A stretch of 64,000 bases of DNA from Thamnidium elegans (lineage: Eukaryota > Mucoromycota > Mucoromycetes > Mucorales > Mucoraceae): NCBI GenBank assembly GCA_025201345.1, contig JAIXMG010000002.1, positions 992,001-1,056,000 of the forward strand, read 5' to 3'. The notes beneath the pieces are model-generated. The model was given only the letters and a program-made list of their open reading frames with translations, searched no databases and was not told where the DNA came from. Below, one piece after another: positions 49,562 through 61,424 of this stretch; the first letter of the stretch is position 1, and every line of letters starts with the position of its first letter. Position numbers and translations under genes: made by a program.

Positions 49562-52500
49562 TTTTTTGCTTATATATATAAAAAAAGAAGTAAAAAAAAA
49601 AAGGAAAAAAAAAGAATGAAAAGGAAATTAGATATAATATACCCTATTTATATAATAGTAGCATTAGTTTTTTTTTACATGCAAAAAAACTTATTATCTT
49701 AAAAGGGGTGACTGCTACTCCACTGAGTCAAATAACTATATTTTTTTTGGTATCACATGTTAGTTTTATCATATTCACATGGACTCTACCGACATTTCAA
49801 CGGAGGTAGATACGAGAACATCCTGTAACAGAAAGACTTATATACTGGCCCTGACTTTTCTTTTTAATGGTTTTTTTATTAATAACGCGAATACATAATA
49901 ATAATAAAAACCATCTTTAAAAACCCGTCTTATCTAAATTCAAATTCCATTTATAATAATCGCATAAATACACCAATTATCGATGAACATGACGTACAGT
50001 TTGAAAATACTCGTTTCAAGAAGGAAGGGTATAACGGAAATCATTTGAATCTCCGGGTAATAGTAAAAAAAGGGGGGGGGGGAGGGGACACTTGGGAAAA
50101 AAACCCGGCTAAAGAAATTGGAGGGTTAAAAAGACTTTTCGATTACCAATATCTAATCTTTTTTCTCACTTAACGCTGTTTTTCCCTTTCACATTTTTAT
50201 TTTTTTTTAGGTTAAGGTCTAGTACCTTTTTTCTTTTCTTTTTTATTTACTGTTGTCATAGTGAGAAAACTTTTTTAACGTGTATACAGGTTTTTTTTTT
50301 TTTTTTTGAGTATCAACTGGATCATTTCAGATATTTTTTTACAGAAAAGAAATTTACCCACGACATTGTATTTAAGATTTTCATTTCAAATCTTTGATCT
50401 AACGAATCAAAATGTCAGACTCAAAAACCACCTGAATGGGCCATGAAAAAAAGCGGGGTAATGATATAATATATGTTACGCAATATTTGTAGTACAACCA
50501 CGGAGTAAACATTTGACAAATATTTAATACATTTTTTAAGATGGATATACTAAAATATTGGTTAAAGAAGAGTCAAAAAGAGATATTAACAATGTATATA
50601 TATACATATATACATTGTTCCTGATATTTCGATCATCTTCTAAGCTAAAATATCAAGATATGCAACAAAAACATTCTTTATCGTATCTCTATTTATTTTT
50701 ACGTGTCATAAACATAAGACCTCATTGCACTGTAAAAAGAAAACTTGGGTAAACAATACGAGATATTTTAATGTAGAGACCAACAAAAAAAACACGTATC
50801 TAAAATCGCTGATTTAATGGAGAATTTGACAAATCAACAATCATATAATTTCACATGTTACTACTACCAACAACTTTCTTCTTCTTCTTCTTCTCAAGGA
50901 TAACCCGAAACTCGGAAATCATATAACTATAAATGTCACGGCTTTTTTTTTTTTAGTTTTGGCATATATAGAGTTATAAGTGCTACGAAAAGAAAAGAAA
51001 GAGAGAAAGGGTTGCTTGGCAACTGAACTAGAATTAGGTGGTTTTAAAAGCAAAAAAGTATTTGAACCGGCAGATGTGCATATAATATTTGGATAAAAAC
51101 ACGATAATTATTGGCATTGAACCGATATTATATAAATAAAAACCTTTAGTTTTGTACTCGCGTTTAACTTGATTGAAATGTTTAATGCTTATATTATCCA
51201 ATCCGGTTTTTTTTTTAAGGTTTATAGATTTGTAACTTTAAGATCATATAGGCTCAGCCCATATAAAAAACTTGTTTGTTTACATATGTACTTGAAACCT
51301 TTTAGTTAGCAACTTCTTTTTTATTGGTTTACTGACAAGTAGATGAGAAAAGCAGTAACCAAATGACGTTTTTATACGTTGGCATTTGCAGAAATAGCAT
51401 ACATAAAATGTAACTACTCTGCTTGCATTCATTTTTGTTTTAAACTATAAAGTTACGTCCATGATACGTTGATTGTGCATACATGAAGCTTTTTGTCTGT
51501 ACACACGTCGTCATTGTTCTTTCCTTCCAACGTATACGCACTGAAATCGAACAAGCCACAAATTTTTGAAACGCATAAATAACAAGTGACTGTTTACACC
51601 CTTACGATGGCTTAGCTAACAATAACATAAATTGGCTCAGAAAAAAAATAAAATAAAAAAATTTATCTCTTTTTATTAAAAGGTTTGTTAGATAGTATTA
51701 TTATTACTTTTTTTAAAATAAAATACTAGTTTTTGTAAAAACTTATGTTGGGGGGAAAGGTTTTTTTTTAATATTATGTGTTTTTTTTCAATTGTTTTGT
51801 ACGCAAGTTCATTCGCATTAAACACGTCACTGCTTTTCTATAGCTTTGGGGTGTGCCGCTTATGTAGCGCTTGCAATATTAATGGCCTTTACGGGTCATG
51901 ACCATCGTTTGAGGACTATTATCCTTTCCATGATAATAGACTATAGGTTGACTGTCAAAATTTTTTTTTTATACATTTTTTATTTTTATTTATTTAAAAA
52001 AAAAAAATATTCTTTATTATAAACGAAAACGAAAAAAAAAAAAAAAGCTTGGTACATGGGTACAGTAAAAAGGCTTGTTACTCTTGGGCTGTACATTTTT
52101 TATTATTTACAAAAGTACGGTTTTTTTTTGTGTAATACGATTGACAGAATTCGTATAAATGTTGATCCACTATAGTTTTAGTGATCGATTAGAGTACGCG
52201 TCCGCTAGTTATTTGTCACACAGATGATAGAAAGGCCGTGACAGTAATAAGAGCTAGAGGGTAACGCAAGTTTCAAGTCCGTTTTTATTTTATTTGTAGA
52301 AATGTAATCGTGTGTGAGCACGTTCTTAAGAAGAGAAGGAAACGTAAAATCAGTAAACTGTCTGTGCGTAAAAAGAAGAGTTGTTTACATTACAACGATC
52401 ACGTCAGTTGTTGGTTTACTGTAATAATAATAATAATAATAAAAGCTTATTTGACTCCAGTGTGAATACGAGATAAGGGAGAAACCCTAATATGTGTGCT

Positions 52501-52854
52501 CCACACAATTTTATTTTGTGTAAAGAAGAGATTTATCGGATAATATATAAAAATCAAAAAAAGAACTGTTACATTATAACAATACTAAATACTTTAATGA
52601 TGCAATATCTAGCGAATATTTGAATTAAAAGATAAAAGTAGTTGTAGTTCTTTTGATTCCATTTATTTTACTTTCCTTTTTTAATCTGATTATCGCGTGT
52701 GCTATCTATAGAAATTTCGTGATCATAGCAGTTGATAATTGGCTAGACTCCGTGGGTGTGGCGTCATCAATTTTTTATTTTTTTGTTAATTAAAACTTGC
52801 TCAAAAAAAACCCTTGACTTTTTTCTCTTTTTTTTTTATATATATTATTTAAAT
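49562..52854. other. Long gene-poor AT-rich region
   Basis: About 3.3 kb. The first few hundred bases are the malate synthase promoter. The rest has homopolymer tracts, a (CTT)n stretch (50878-50894) and (AAT)n (52425-52441). A short frame at 50.56-50.75 kb looks random. No RNA gene recognised. Confidence 0.4.
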
Positions 52855-54168
52855 ATGGCTGATATTACTACTCGCCAGGTTGGTGCCCTCAACAGTCTTG
52901 AATACCGTCTCTACTTTGGTAAGTTCAAAAAATATATATACACATACAAAAAAAAAAAAAAAAATCGGAAACTTATACTTGTAGTATAATAGAGAAGAAC
53001 GGTGTCCCTGTTTCTCCTTTCCATGATATTCCTCTCTTTGCTAACGCTGAGAAAACTATTCTTAACATGGTTGTTGAAATCCCCCGTTGGAGCAACGCCA
53101 AGCTCGAGGTAAATAAGCTCATTTGGATTACACGCGGGCGCGTATATATATATATATTAATGATAAAAATAGATCTGTAAGGAAATCGCCATGAACCCCA
53201 TTGTCCAAGATACCAAGAAGGGTAAGCTTAGATTTGTTCGTAACTGTTTCCCCCACAAGGGTTATATTTGGAACTATGGTGCTTTCCCTCAAGTAAGTAT
53301 AATATAATTGATCTGCTGATATAAAAGAGAATATGTCAAATAATTAAAAAATGATTAAAATAGACTTGGGAAGATCCTAACCACTGTCACCCTGAGACTA
53401 AGGCTCGTGGTGATGATGACCCTATTGATGTTATCGAAATTGGTGAGCAAGTTGCTTATCCCGGTCAAATCAAGCAAGTTAAGGTTCTTGGTGTTATGGC
53501 TCTTTTGGATGAAGGTGAAACTGATTGGAAGGTTCTTGCCATTGATGTTAACGATCCTTTGGCCTCCAAGTTAAATGGTAAATAAAAAAAAGAAAGCGTG
53601 TATAGTGAAGAAAAAAGGGGAATGCGACTAAGGGTCAAGGGGATTATACTTGCATCTTTTTTTAAAAAAATAATAATACTTATTTTTTTTTTTTTACTAT
53701 ATAGATATTGAGGATGTTGAGAAGCATCTTCCTGGTCTCGTTCGTGCTACCAATGAATGGTTCCGTATCTACAAAATTCCTGATGGAAAGCCTGAAAACG
53801 TTTTTGCTTTCAGCGGTGAAGCCAAGAACAAGAAGTACGCTACTGATGTTATTCTTGAGACTCACGAAGCCTGGAAGGGTCTTATCTCTGGTGCTTCTGA
53901 TAAGAAGGAAATTGAAACGTAAGTCTTTTTCTAATGTGCATGTATGTATATATGTAACTAACAGAGACTATATAGAGTTAACACTGCTGTTGAAGATTCT
54001 CCTTATTATGATGCTTCAGTTGAGGTTCCTCCCGTAAGTTTTTTAAAAAAAAAATATATATATATGTACAAAGATAATAATTATTTTGTATAGGCTTCTG
54101 CTCAACCTGATGCTCCTATTGATGCCTCTGTTGATAAGTGGTTTTTCATCTCTGGTCACAACTTGTAA
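52855..54168 (+). CDS. IPP1: Soluble inorganic pyrophosphatase
   Basis: Seven exons (52855-52918, 52993-53108, 53173-53292, 53364-53577, 53705-53918, 53976-54033, 54094-54168) join in frame for 286 residues, the size of yeast Ipp1. It hydrolyses pyrophosphate to phosphate, driving biosynthesis forward. Features: [48 protein letters not shown], and the signature [12 protein letters not shown] with its three metal-binding aspartates, followed by [25 protein letters not shown]. The coding exons use more C/G at third positions than neighbouring genes, as expected for a highly expressed gene. The start ATG follows a T-rich leader. Confidence 0.97.
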
Positions 54169-54472
54169 ATTCAATAAATAAAAAACATTTCTCATTCCCC
54201 AATTAAAAAAAGTATTTGTATCGGCGCTTTAAAATGTAAAAATATTTTGATGATGATAAATACTAATACAAAAGGAGATTGTCCCTTTTTTAGAAAGACT
54301 GTAATAATTTTGCATTAATTAATCTTCTTTTATTGTAATCCTTTTTTCTCTTTCTTTTACATATAACGTTTCTTTTTTTTAAAAAAGTAAAAAAAAAATA
54401 AAGTAGTTTTATACGTATAAACTATTTATTTGCCACTCCTTTTTTTTTTCATTAATAATAATAATAATAATA
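54169..54472. other. Short intergenic region
   Basis: 3' flank of pyrophosphatase and T-rich promoter of the G-alpha gene, ending in (AAT)n directly before its ATG. Nothing else seen. Confidence 0.4.
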
Positions 54473-55864
54473 ATGGGAATATGTATGTCTACTGAAGATA
54501 GAGAAGAAAAAGCAAAGAGTCAAAAAATAGACCGAGAATTGGAAGAGTATCAAAAAAGGTTGAAGCGAGAATGTAAAATCTTATTATTAGGAAGTGGTGA
54601 ATCTGGTAAATCAACAGTTGTAAAGCAAATGAAAATTATTCATCAAAACGGTTATTCACAAGATGAACTATTAACTTGGAAATTAACTATATTTAAAAAT
54701 ATTATTGATTCAATACAATCTATTGTTGCTGCTATGCTTAAATTTGGATATAACTTTGATATGTTAAAAGAACAGGTTAGTTTCTCCCTTCTCTTTTATA
54801 TTATTACTCTCCTTGTTTTTTTTAATATTTTGCATGAATTTTATAGATACTTGTAGACCACCTTATGGCTTATTCTATAACTGATACTACAAAACCATTT
54901 GATCCTATCATATCTTCAATTATTATACAAATCTGGAATGATCCTGTCGTATTACACTTATTAGATGAACAAGCTGGTAAATTTTATTTTATGGATTCTG
55001 CCCCATAGTAAGTATTTTATTGTATTTATTATACCTCTTCTAAAAATAAAAATAAAAAAAAAAGCTTTCTAGATGATCTCAAACGAATCACCGTAGATGA
55101 AAATTATATACCTACTGTAAACGATGTATTACGTGCTCGTTCAAAGACAACTGGTATAACAGAAACTAGATTTGATGTTGGAAACCAATTAACTATTCAG
55201 TAAGTTTATATATCTCCTTATATATATATATATATATATATATACGTACATTTACATAATGAATTCTTCATCAATAGTATGTTTGATGTGGGTGGACAAA
55301 GATCAGAAAGAAAAAAATGGATTCATTGCTTTGAAGGTGTCACAAGTATTATATTTTGTGTAGCTCTAAGTGAATATGATCAAGTCTTATTAGAAGAAGA
55401 TAAACAAAATAGAATGCTTGAAAGTTTAATAGTATTTGAATCTGTTATTAATAGTAGATGGTTTTTACGTACTTCTATTGTTCTCTTCTTGAACAAGATT
55501 GATTTATTTCGTGCAAAATTACCTAAAGTTCCTCTCTGTCATTTCTTTCCTGATTTTTCTGGTGGTGATGACCCAGGAAAGGCTGCAAAATACATCTTAT
55601 GGCGTTTTAATCAAATGAATAGAGCAAAATTAAATATATACCCACAGTAATGTTTATATTTTCATTATCATCATTTATTTATTTTTAACCTTTTTTCTTT
55701 CTTTAGTTTAACACAAGCCACTGATACGTCAAATGTAAGTCTATTTTACATTTATCTTTTTTAATCGTAAAATACTAAACAATCTACTTTAGATTCGACT
55801 CGTTTTTGCTGCAATTAAAGAAACTATTTTACAAAACGCATTAAAAGATTCTGGTATCTTATAA
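54473..55864 (+). CDS. Heterotrimeric G protein alpha subunit, group III-like
   Basis: Six exons (54473-54775, 54847-55007, 55065-55199, 55278-55646, 55707-55734, 55793-55864) join in frame for 355 residues. MGICMS offers Gly2 for myristoylation and Cys4 for palmitoylation. G1 is [18 protein letters not shown] (about 38-55). The switch I arginine region is RARSKTTGI, switch [20 protein letters not shown]4 NKIDLF and G5 TQATDT, in which Gln replaces the usual Cys. The C-terminus is KDSGIL, like GNA-3/MagA class subunits that act on cAMP signalling; it lacks the Cys used by pertussis toxin. The N-terminal [19 protein letters not shown] also resembles that group. A nutrient/cAMP role is inference. 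Confidence 0.95.
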
Positions 55865-56182
55865 CTTACTAATAATTATTTTTTTTTAAAAAAAACACAC
55901 ACAAAGAAAATGTAAATCATCACACGTATTCTATTACTTTTTATATTAATCTCTCCTCACGCATACACACGCATACACACACACACACAAACACATATAT
56001 ATAAATTATCACCCTATTTCTTCTTCTTTTTCTTTATTATCATAAAGAAAATACCTCATTGTAAAGATTATTATCCCTCCCTTCTTCCCTTCTCCTTTTT
56101 CGTTCTTAATATTATCGAAACATTAACATGCGGTTGAACATAAAAAAAAAAAAAAAAAAAAAATCTTCCCTTTATTTCAAAA
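55865..56182. other. Convergent intergenic spacer
   Basis: Separates the convergent G-alpha and importin genes. It contains a (CA)n repeat (55965-55995) and poly(A) near 56142-56163. Probable 3' processing regions of both genes. Confidence 0.4.
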
Positions 56183-59100
56183 TTATTGACGTAAAATATA
56201 TTCCAAAGTCATTTTATCTTCCTCATTTAATTGAGTTTGACAGATCTCATTAAAGTTACTAACGTTACGAGAGTGACAATTACGGAAGAAATCAGCTAAA
56301 TATACCTTCATATCAGTTTGATAAATGGGATCATTCTTTAACTCTGGGTTATCTTCTTCATCATCATTATCATCAATATTTGCCAACATATCCGATAACA
56401 AGTTAATATCGTTACGTGTAGCAAACACGTCATCTACATCTTCCCAATCGCCACCTTCTTCATCGGCAGATTCAGCTTCTTCCGCAGGGACTTGTTCACT
56501 CGTAAATGCATTGGAGAGGTCACCAACCAAGAGCTTAATAATTTTAGCAGGTAAAGGAATAGCTGTATATTGATCAGGGTTGCACTTGGCTCGCGAGCGT
56601 GTTACAATGCCAGCATTGGGATTAACAATAATATCTCCCTTAACTGTAATACTTGAGAGTATAGGATTACTTGAAAGGTAGATCTTTGATAACGCAATAG
56701 CACTGACTTTCATTGTATAATAACCAGAGAAACTATCATAGTTTTCACACCAAGTGGTCATTAAAATATCTAAACCAGACTTGCCCTCAATTTGTGTATT
56801 ACAGAGGAACTGTAATACTGTGTCTTGTTGAGAGATAACCAAATGAGCAAATACCATAACAAGAGATTGAATAAAAGGTTGATAATCAGTATTCATTAAA
56901 CGGTGAAGAACAGCTGTCAATAAATCAGGTAATACAGGTGAGATACCGTTACCGACCTTTTGAATCAATGTAACAATCAAGTCACCAACAAATAATGCAT
57001 CTGAATCAGAGCCAGTAGGTTCAAGCAACTTTGCAATAAAGTTAATAATATAATCTAAACCTGTTTTCTTAGACTGATCTTGCCTATATATAATAATATG
57101 TAAATAAGTATTTAATAATAATAATCTTTTCTTTTTTCTTTACCATCTCATAATATGATCACAATCTTTTACGATAAATTGTTTAATACATTCTTGTGCA
57201 CTTTGAAGTAAATCAATATCAGGTACATTCCAAGCCAATTGCATTAATCCAGGGAACATTTTATCAGTGAATTCATTAGGTAAAGGAGAAGGACCGTATA
57301 AAATCATGGCGCTTAACAAATCAACAGCAGAAGCATAAATAATAGGATCAGTATTAGAAGTAGAAAACACTTGGTCGATAAAAGGAAGAGCCTTGGAACA
57401 AAGAGAAGGATAATAATAAGCGTTTTTTGCAAGTTCTTCAAAAATATCAAGAATATAACTAGTAATGATGGAATCAGATGCATATTTTTGCCAGACTTGT
57501 AAGATGGCGGGTGTTAAAATATGTTCGTATTTAGCTGTAACTTCTTGATTGATCTTGATAGCTGAAGCCAATGTATCCAACAACAACATCAAGGATTCTT
57601 CTGTAGCCATTGCCATCAATTGACAGGTGCCTTCCATAATATTTACTTGATAAGGTGTAACGTATTGAGGCTGCAAGTACTTGCAATAATTATCTAAAGC
57701 TCTTAATGCTGAAATCTTGACTGGAACACCACTAGTAGGTGCCTGCAAAGCGTGTACAGCAACAGCAACATATGGACTTGACATCTCTGCAGGTAAGATC
57801 TTTGCAAATTCAGAAGCAAATACAAAAGCGCGACCTTGCAAGAATGGGTACTCTGTTTTTTTTTAAAAAAAAATTAGTCACCACAACACACACACACACA
57901 CACACACACAAAATATTATTTTACTTACCAGCAGCCTTCATATCTTCTAATACAACATGATCAAATAAACTCTTGAGATCAAATTGAACCTTCTTGGAAT
58001 CATCAGCTAAAGCTTCCATTAATTCCTCAGAGAGACGACCAACAGATAACAAACAAGATTCTTGAATCTTCCACCAGTTAACGTTACCAGCATGACGAGC
58101 CTCGTTGGATTCAGCAATATGAAGTTGAATAGCCGCACTTAAAGCGTTAAAGAAAGGAATAGGGAAAGAATCTTGCAAGTTTAGGAGCACATCGATAGAA
58201 GCAACACGCGCATTAAAAGTAAAAGTACCATCCTCTTCATCGGCAACAAACTGGTTTGCGTCAGAAGACCACATCTCTTCTTGTTCTTGTGTAATTTGCA
58301 TATAAATAATATAAACATACAATAGCTGTTCAAAGAATCCAGTAGCTGCACCATCACCATTGACAAACAAATGCTTTACCGTCTTTTTTGTACAAGCAGC
58401 AGAAACGAAATCAAACAACACATAGAGCAAGTTTTGGAACCCAACTTCGTTACCGTCTGAATCTTGGAAGGTTTCACCAATCTCACCAGAGTCGCTGACA
58501 AATTCTTTTACATAACGTTCACGCAAGTTATAAAGATCCATCCAAATAGGAGAGAAAATTTGAGGCAAAGAAGCCGAGATATATTTAGGGAATTCGGCAC
58601 TGATGGTACAAATACATTTGACAACCTTCATCTTTAACCCGTACTCTTCTGTAGCCTTTTCAGCATCACCTTGTACATGATGATTCAAGATGACGATAAA
58701 GGCTTCCATCCACTGAGGTATAATGGGCGCAATAAACTGATCAGCCAACGTAGGATTTTCTTCGCGTAAAGTAGACAACATTTCAACACAACTGGTAAAG
58801 ATATTGACGGCTCTACCTCTCGTACTGAACGAATAAACATTATCCGAGGTTAAAATACGAAACATTTCAGGAATCAAGACAGGACCAATTTGAGGTAACT
58901 GTTGAATACTGATATCTTTTTTAACCATCTCTAACAAGACATGCATAGCTCCATGTACACCGTCTGAATTATTTGCTTTCAAGTAACTTAATAAAATATC
59001 GAACAAGTTGGGCCAATCCTCTGGGAAATCATCGTGTGCGATCTTGGATACAACGTAAGCACTTACAACTCGGATTTTGGATTCAGGATCGGTAAGACCA

Positions 59101-59604
59101 GTGATAATAATTTCACGTACTGCGGCTTTACTCTGGTAAATAATAGATCCTGTCAATTAAAAATTTCAGATACACTTTGGCTTCAATCATTTCTTACCTC
59201 TAGTGGTGCTTCAGGGCCAATAAATTTATCATCATTCTTGCTTGACCAGTGAGTTGTTACATATCCTTTAAGTGTTACAGCTGCCAAGTAAAGAAAAAAA
59301 AAAGGTTAAGGAATATATTTGTACAGAGAGAGAGAAAGTTAATAAAAATCAGTATATTTATATATTAAAAAGGATATTTGACGTTGAGGAATAGTAAACT
59401 GTTGAGAAACAGTAATTTTAGCAAGACTAACGGGGAACTCTTTTTTAAAAAAAAAGTAACAATTTAGAAAATCAACTTTTTTTTTCAATGCAAAAAGTTA
59501 CCAGGTTGAAGACCAAGTTCTTTAAGTCTTTCTTCAGCAGCGGTACGAATAGTACCATTACTATCAGCTACACTTAAGAGGGTTTCAAAAACTGCGTTAT
59601 CCAT
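56183..59604 (-). CDS. Importin-9 / Kap114-type karyopherin beta
   Basis: Seven exons: 59604-59502, 59439-59378, 59287-59198, 59132-57929, 57852-57144, 57083-56183, with the joint between the second and third made by an AT-AC intron; total 1,022 residues, the size of Importin-9. The N-terminus MDNAVFETLLSVAD then EFPVSLAKITVSQQFTIPQR, QLAAVTLKGYVTTHW forms the importin-beta N-terminal repeat. KAAVREIIITGL and VHGAMHVLLEMVKKD match human IPO9 by memory. HEAT-like repeats continue, with an acidic stretch (EEGGDWEDVDD) and NIDDNDDEEDNP near the C-terminus. Such carriers import histones H2A/H2B, TBP and ribosomal proteins. It lies next to a nucleoporin gene. Six exons are listed because the third joint starts exon 59287. 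Confidence 0.9.
59288..59377 (-). other. Putative U12-type AT-AC intron in the importin-9 gene
   Basis: On the minus strand the intron starts ATATCCTTTTT at 59377, an exact match to the U12 donor consensus. It contains TTCCTTAAC (59313-59305), the U12 branch-site consensus, 18 nt from the terminal AC (59289-59288). Splicing is phase 0 and yields PQRQ|LAAVTLKG, the conserved importin sequence. A rival GT-AG reading (donor GTCAAATATCC, acceptor GGCAG) would also stay in frame but deletes conserved residues and uses a poor donor. Confidence 0.8.
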
Positions 59605-59636
59605 TATTTAGACTCTTTAAGAAAAGAAAAAAACGC

Positions 59637-59669
<33 letters not shown>

Positions 59670-60092
59670 AAAAAAAAAGAAGGAAAAAAAGCGCAACTCG
59701 AAAAATAGAAAAGGGAATTAAAACTACACCAACAACACGAACAATGTAACTTTTGTACACATACACACATTTCAAAAAAAGAAAGAGGTACAAATAAACC
59801 CACACAAAAAGAAAAAGATGAGTCAAAGAAATAAGTCAATGATAAGCATAGTAACAGCTTTTTTCTTGTTTGTTTGCTTTCGTTATTATTCCATTAAAAA
59901 AATGAACCCATAATAGGACTTGTAAAGTTTAATATATACGCGTTTTTTAGTGTAATGCATTTTTTTTTTAAATATCAGTGAGTAAAAAAAATCAGGTGGC
60001 TTAGAGTCGGGATTTTTTTTCGGGTGTCAACCTTGAGCAGTTCCTCATCATACTATCGAACCCTCCTTCTAAACGCGGTCTAATTAATCACT
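59605..60092. promoter_or_regulatory. Divergent promoter region between importin-9 and eL37
   Basis: Separates the importin ATG (59604, minus) and the proposed eL37 ATG (60093, plus). It contains a poly(A) run (59643-59668). No specific promoter element identified. Confidence 0.4.
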
Positions 60093-60901
60093 ATGGTAAT
60101 GTTGAAAAAAACAAGAAGGATACACACAGAAACAACCCATCAATCCATTTCAACAATCAAATCATCCATCAACCAAAAAAAAAAAAATGCACAGATAGAT
60201 TCTTTTAAATAACGATACTGAAAAGTGAAAAAAAAAACTTTACGATAGAAATGTAAAACGAATTAGAATTGACAACAAGCAGCGCAAAATTATAATCATT
60301 TTATTTTGGAAGCAACCCTAATGTTTTTATTTTTATTTTCTTATAAATTCTACTCTGCCTCAACATTTTAAAACGAGGATATATATATATTTGCTGATGG
60401 AATGATTTGATTGAATGGAAATATTGGATTGATGTTGTATAGTATTATACATGTACTAACATTAAAAATTGCATATAGTCCAAAGGTACCAGTTCCTTCG
60501 GTAAGCGTCACACCAAGACCCACACTCTCTGCAGACGTTGCGGTAACCGTGCTTTCCACAAGCAAAAGAAGACTTGTGCTCAATGTGGCTACCCCGCCGC
60601 CAAGATCAGATCTTGTAAGTTTTATATACTTTTGTAAATAAGCACAATGACTAATATTTTTTTTTTTTTAAAAAAAAACCAATAGTCAACTGGTCCGAAA
60701 AGGGTCAACGTAGAAAGACTACCGGTACCGGTCGTATGGCTCACTTGAAGGATGTTCAACGTCGTTTCAAGAACGGTTTCCGTGAGGGTAAGATATAGGA
60801 ATTATTTAAAATAAAAGAGGGGAAACAACAAAAAAGTATACAATGCTAATATATATTCCCTTTTAGGTACCCAAGCCAAGAAGGTTGTTGCTTCTGCTTA
60901 A
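60093..60901 (+). CDS. RPL37: 60S ribosomal protein eL37
   Basis: Exons 60479-60614, 60686-60787 and 60867-60901 encode [20 protein letters not shown] through KKVVASA. The four zinc-ligand cysteines are seen in [20 protein letters not shown]. The start codon must lie upstream in its own exon. The best candidate is ATG at 60093-60095 followed by GTAATG, giving a 383-nt first intron that contains a consensus branch site TACTAAC (60454-60460) and ends CATATAG. With this start the protein has 91 residues, close to the 88 of yeast. It is a structural component of the large ribosomal subunit. A long first intron right after ATG is common in fungal ribosomal protein genes. Confidence 0.93.
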
Positions 60902-61424
60902 TTTTGACCTTGATCTTTTTTTTTCAAAACGTCATCGATGAAGTCTTTTTTTTTTTTGAATATAAAATAAATATGCATTAAAAGAGAGGGACCTCTTTTT
61001 CGAACCCGAAAACTTATCTGTGTGTTTTTTACTTTTTCTTATTGAACGTGTTTTTTTTTTCGCTTTTTTTTTTTTTTTTTTTTTTTTTTTGAACACGCGT
61101 TTTTTTTCTATTGCAGTGAACAACTTAAACAAAGGTAGTCACTTTTTTTTTTATATTTTTTTCATCATTTTGCTAGCACGTAATTGATGGGTGATAGCGA
61201 AACTTATCCTAAATTCTTTTTTTACTATCGATTTTAATTTTTATAGTGTAGACCCTTTTTTTCTATTTTTTTTTTTCCACTTTTTTAAACTTAATTGTAC
61301 TTACATATTAAAAAAAAAGAGAGTTCTACTTTTGAATATATATATATTTTATAATGAGGTAATAAAAGGGAAAGACGCGTTCAAAAAAAAAAAAAAATAG
61401 AGATTAACGATTTTTGCTGTGTAG
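60902..61424. other. Intergenic / 5' part of the nucleoporin gene, not resolved
   Basis: Contains several T tracts. A possible upstream exon of the nucleoporin lies near 61118-61134 (after TATTGCAG, reading roughly EQLKQ, then GTAGTC), but I could not identify a start codon with confidence. Confidence 0.35.
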
